Assembly (NCBI GenBank): GCA_016649475.1
Contig: JAENXP010000143.1
Location: 1-6,421, forward strand
Reading direction: 5' to 3'
DNA length: 6,421 nt
From: Burkholderiales bacterium
GTDB taxonomy: Bacteria; Pseudomonadota; Gammaproteobacteria; Burkholderiales; SG8-39
Shown here in pieces: positions 5,704 through 6,421 of this stretch (position 1 is the first letter of the stretch; the number at the start of each line of letters is the position of its first letter). The notes beneath the pieces are model-generated. The model ran no database searches. It was not told where the DNA came from and saw only the letters and a program-made list of their open reading frames with translations. The translations under genes and the position numbers were made by a program.

Positions 5704-6420
5704 TCAGGTCTTGAGAGAGAACGGAGTGAAATCGGTGCTGCGGTCGTAGTAGTCCTCGTGCTCCGCCCGTTTGAGCGCATTGACCACCTTGTACGTGACC
5801 GGAGTGAAAACGACTTCGACGCCGACCTTGATCGCGAACTGGGACATCATCACCAGCGGCAGCTTGTCGTCGGGGATGATGCCGCTGCCGTAGAAGGCTA
5901 GCGGATAAAACAGCGCCGAATCCACCGCCTCTCCAAAAACGGTGGAGCCTATGGTGCGGGTCCACAACCATTTGCCGGCGGTGATGATTTTCATCTTTGC
6001 CAGCACGTAGGAGTTGACGAACTCGCCGCAAAAGTAGGCGCACATCGAGGCCAGGACGATGCGCCAGGTCGAACCGAAGGCGATCTCGTAGGCGGGCTGA
6101 TTTTCCCAGAACGGCGCCGGCGGCAGGGCCACCACCACCGCGGCCATGAACGAGGCAAAGCCTAAACCGGCGAAACCGGCCCAGATCACTTTGCGCGCGC
6201 GGGCGTAGCCGTAGACTTCAGTGAGAATGTCGCCGAAGACATAGGATATGGGGAAGAACAGCACGCCGGCGCCGAAGGTGACTGCACCGAAATAAGGAAG
6301 TGAAAACTGCGCGATTTTTGCCGGGCCGATCAGATTGGAGCAGACTAGTACGACGACGAAGGCGACCATCACCAATTCGTAGTAGCGGTACTGTCGCACC
6401 TGCGGGACGGATGGTTTCAT
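5704..6420 (-). CDS. yhhQ: Queuosine precursor (preQ0/preQ1) transporter, YhhQ family
   Basis: This 238-residue integral membrane protein belongs to the YhhQ family, which imports the queuosine precursors preQ0 and/or preQ1 used to modify the wobble base of GUN-decoding tRNAs. About six hydrophobic segments are visible, near residues 15-35, 45-64, 78-100, 119-140, 155-176 and 187-206. Family signatures are F-P-I-S-Y-V-F-G-D-I-L-T-E-V-Y-G (56-71), G-E-F-V-N-S-Y-V-L-A-K-M-K (132-144) and T-I-G-S-T-V-F-G-E-A-V-D-S (156-168). The polar C-terminal tail ends at a TGA read from 5706-5704. The ATG is at 6420-6418, one base from the window edge, so the ribosome binding site and promoter cannot be seen and a longer N-terminus cannot be ruled out. 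The gene converges on rpoS across 116 nt. Confidence in the family is high; the exact substrate is inferred. Confidence 0.9.
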   Translation of the reverse strand: MKPSVPQVRQYRYYELVMVAFVVVLVCSNLIGPAKIAQFSLPYFGAVTFGAGVLFFPISYVFGDILTEVYGYARARKVIWAGFAGLGFASFMAAVVVALPPAPFWENQPAYEIAFGSTWRIVLASMCAYFCGEFVNSYVLAKMKIITAGKWLWTRTIGSTVFGEAVDSALFYPLAFYGSGIIPDDKLPLVMMSQFAIKVGVEVVFTPVTYKVVNALKRAEHEDYYDRSTDFTPFSLKT

Positions 6421-6421
6421 G

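Overview
The window is GC-rich (roughly 60-65% by eye), densely coding DNA that reads as a betaproteobacterial chromosome. The main reason is the gene run surE-pcm-nlpD-rpoS, together with protein details such as the [13 protein letters not shown] lead-in of Pcm, which resembles betaproteobacterial homologues as I remember them. I cannot name a genus. I see no mobile element, CRISPR array, tRNA or rRNA, and no sign of recent transfer. This is mostly conserved housekeeping and stress-response DNA.

Layout. Positions 1-220 contain no gene I can support. They hold a chain of inverted repeats (10-23, 46-63, 89-115, 122-150, 163-194) leading to a very strong ribosome binding site. The site's 7-nt core GGAGGTC also occurs upstream at 91-97, and a complementary stretch at 129-137 could pair with either copy. 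Next is a small zinc-ribbon protein of the uncharacterised BCAM0308/NMD3-like kind (221-715). An FMN-dependent L-lactate/2-hydroxyacid dehydrogenase follows (908-2053), with an inverted repeat touching its ribosome binding site.

The central operon runs from 2231 to 5587: surE (nucleotide phosphatase), pcm (isoaspartyl protein repair methyltransferase), nlpD (cell-division amidase activator lipoprotein) and rpoS (stationary-phase sigma factor). The four genes are joined by three 4-nt stop/start overlaps. A perfect TATAAT lies only 9 nt before the surE ATG, which would give an almost leaderless transcript. rpoS starts at GTG inside the nlpD stop with no visible ribosome binding site, so its translation probably depends on nlpD translation.

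A queuosine-precursor transporter of the YhhQ family lies convergently on the minus strand (5704-6420). Its start codon is one base from the window edge.

How the genes fit together: SurE, Pcm and RpoS all belong to survival of stationary phase and damage repair, and NlpD governs septal wall splitting. The lactate dehydrogenase and the transporter are metabolic neighbours with no obvious functional tie. No new multi-gene system is evident. The least explained sequence is the structured leader at 10-219.
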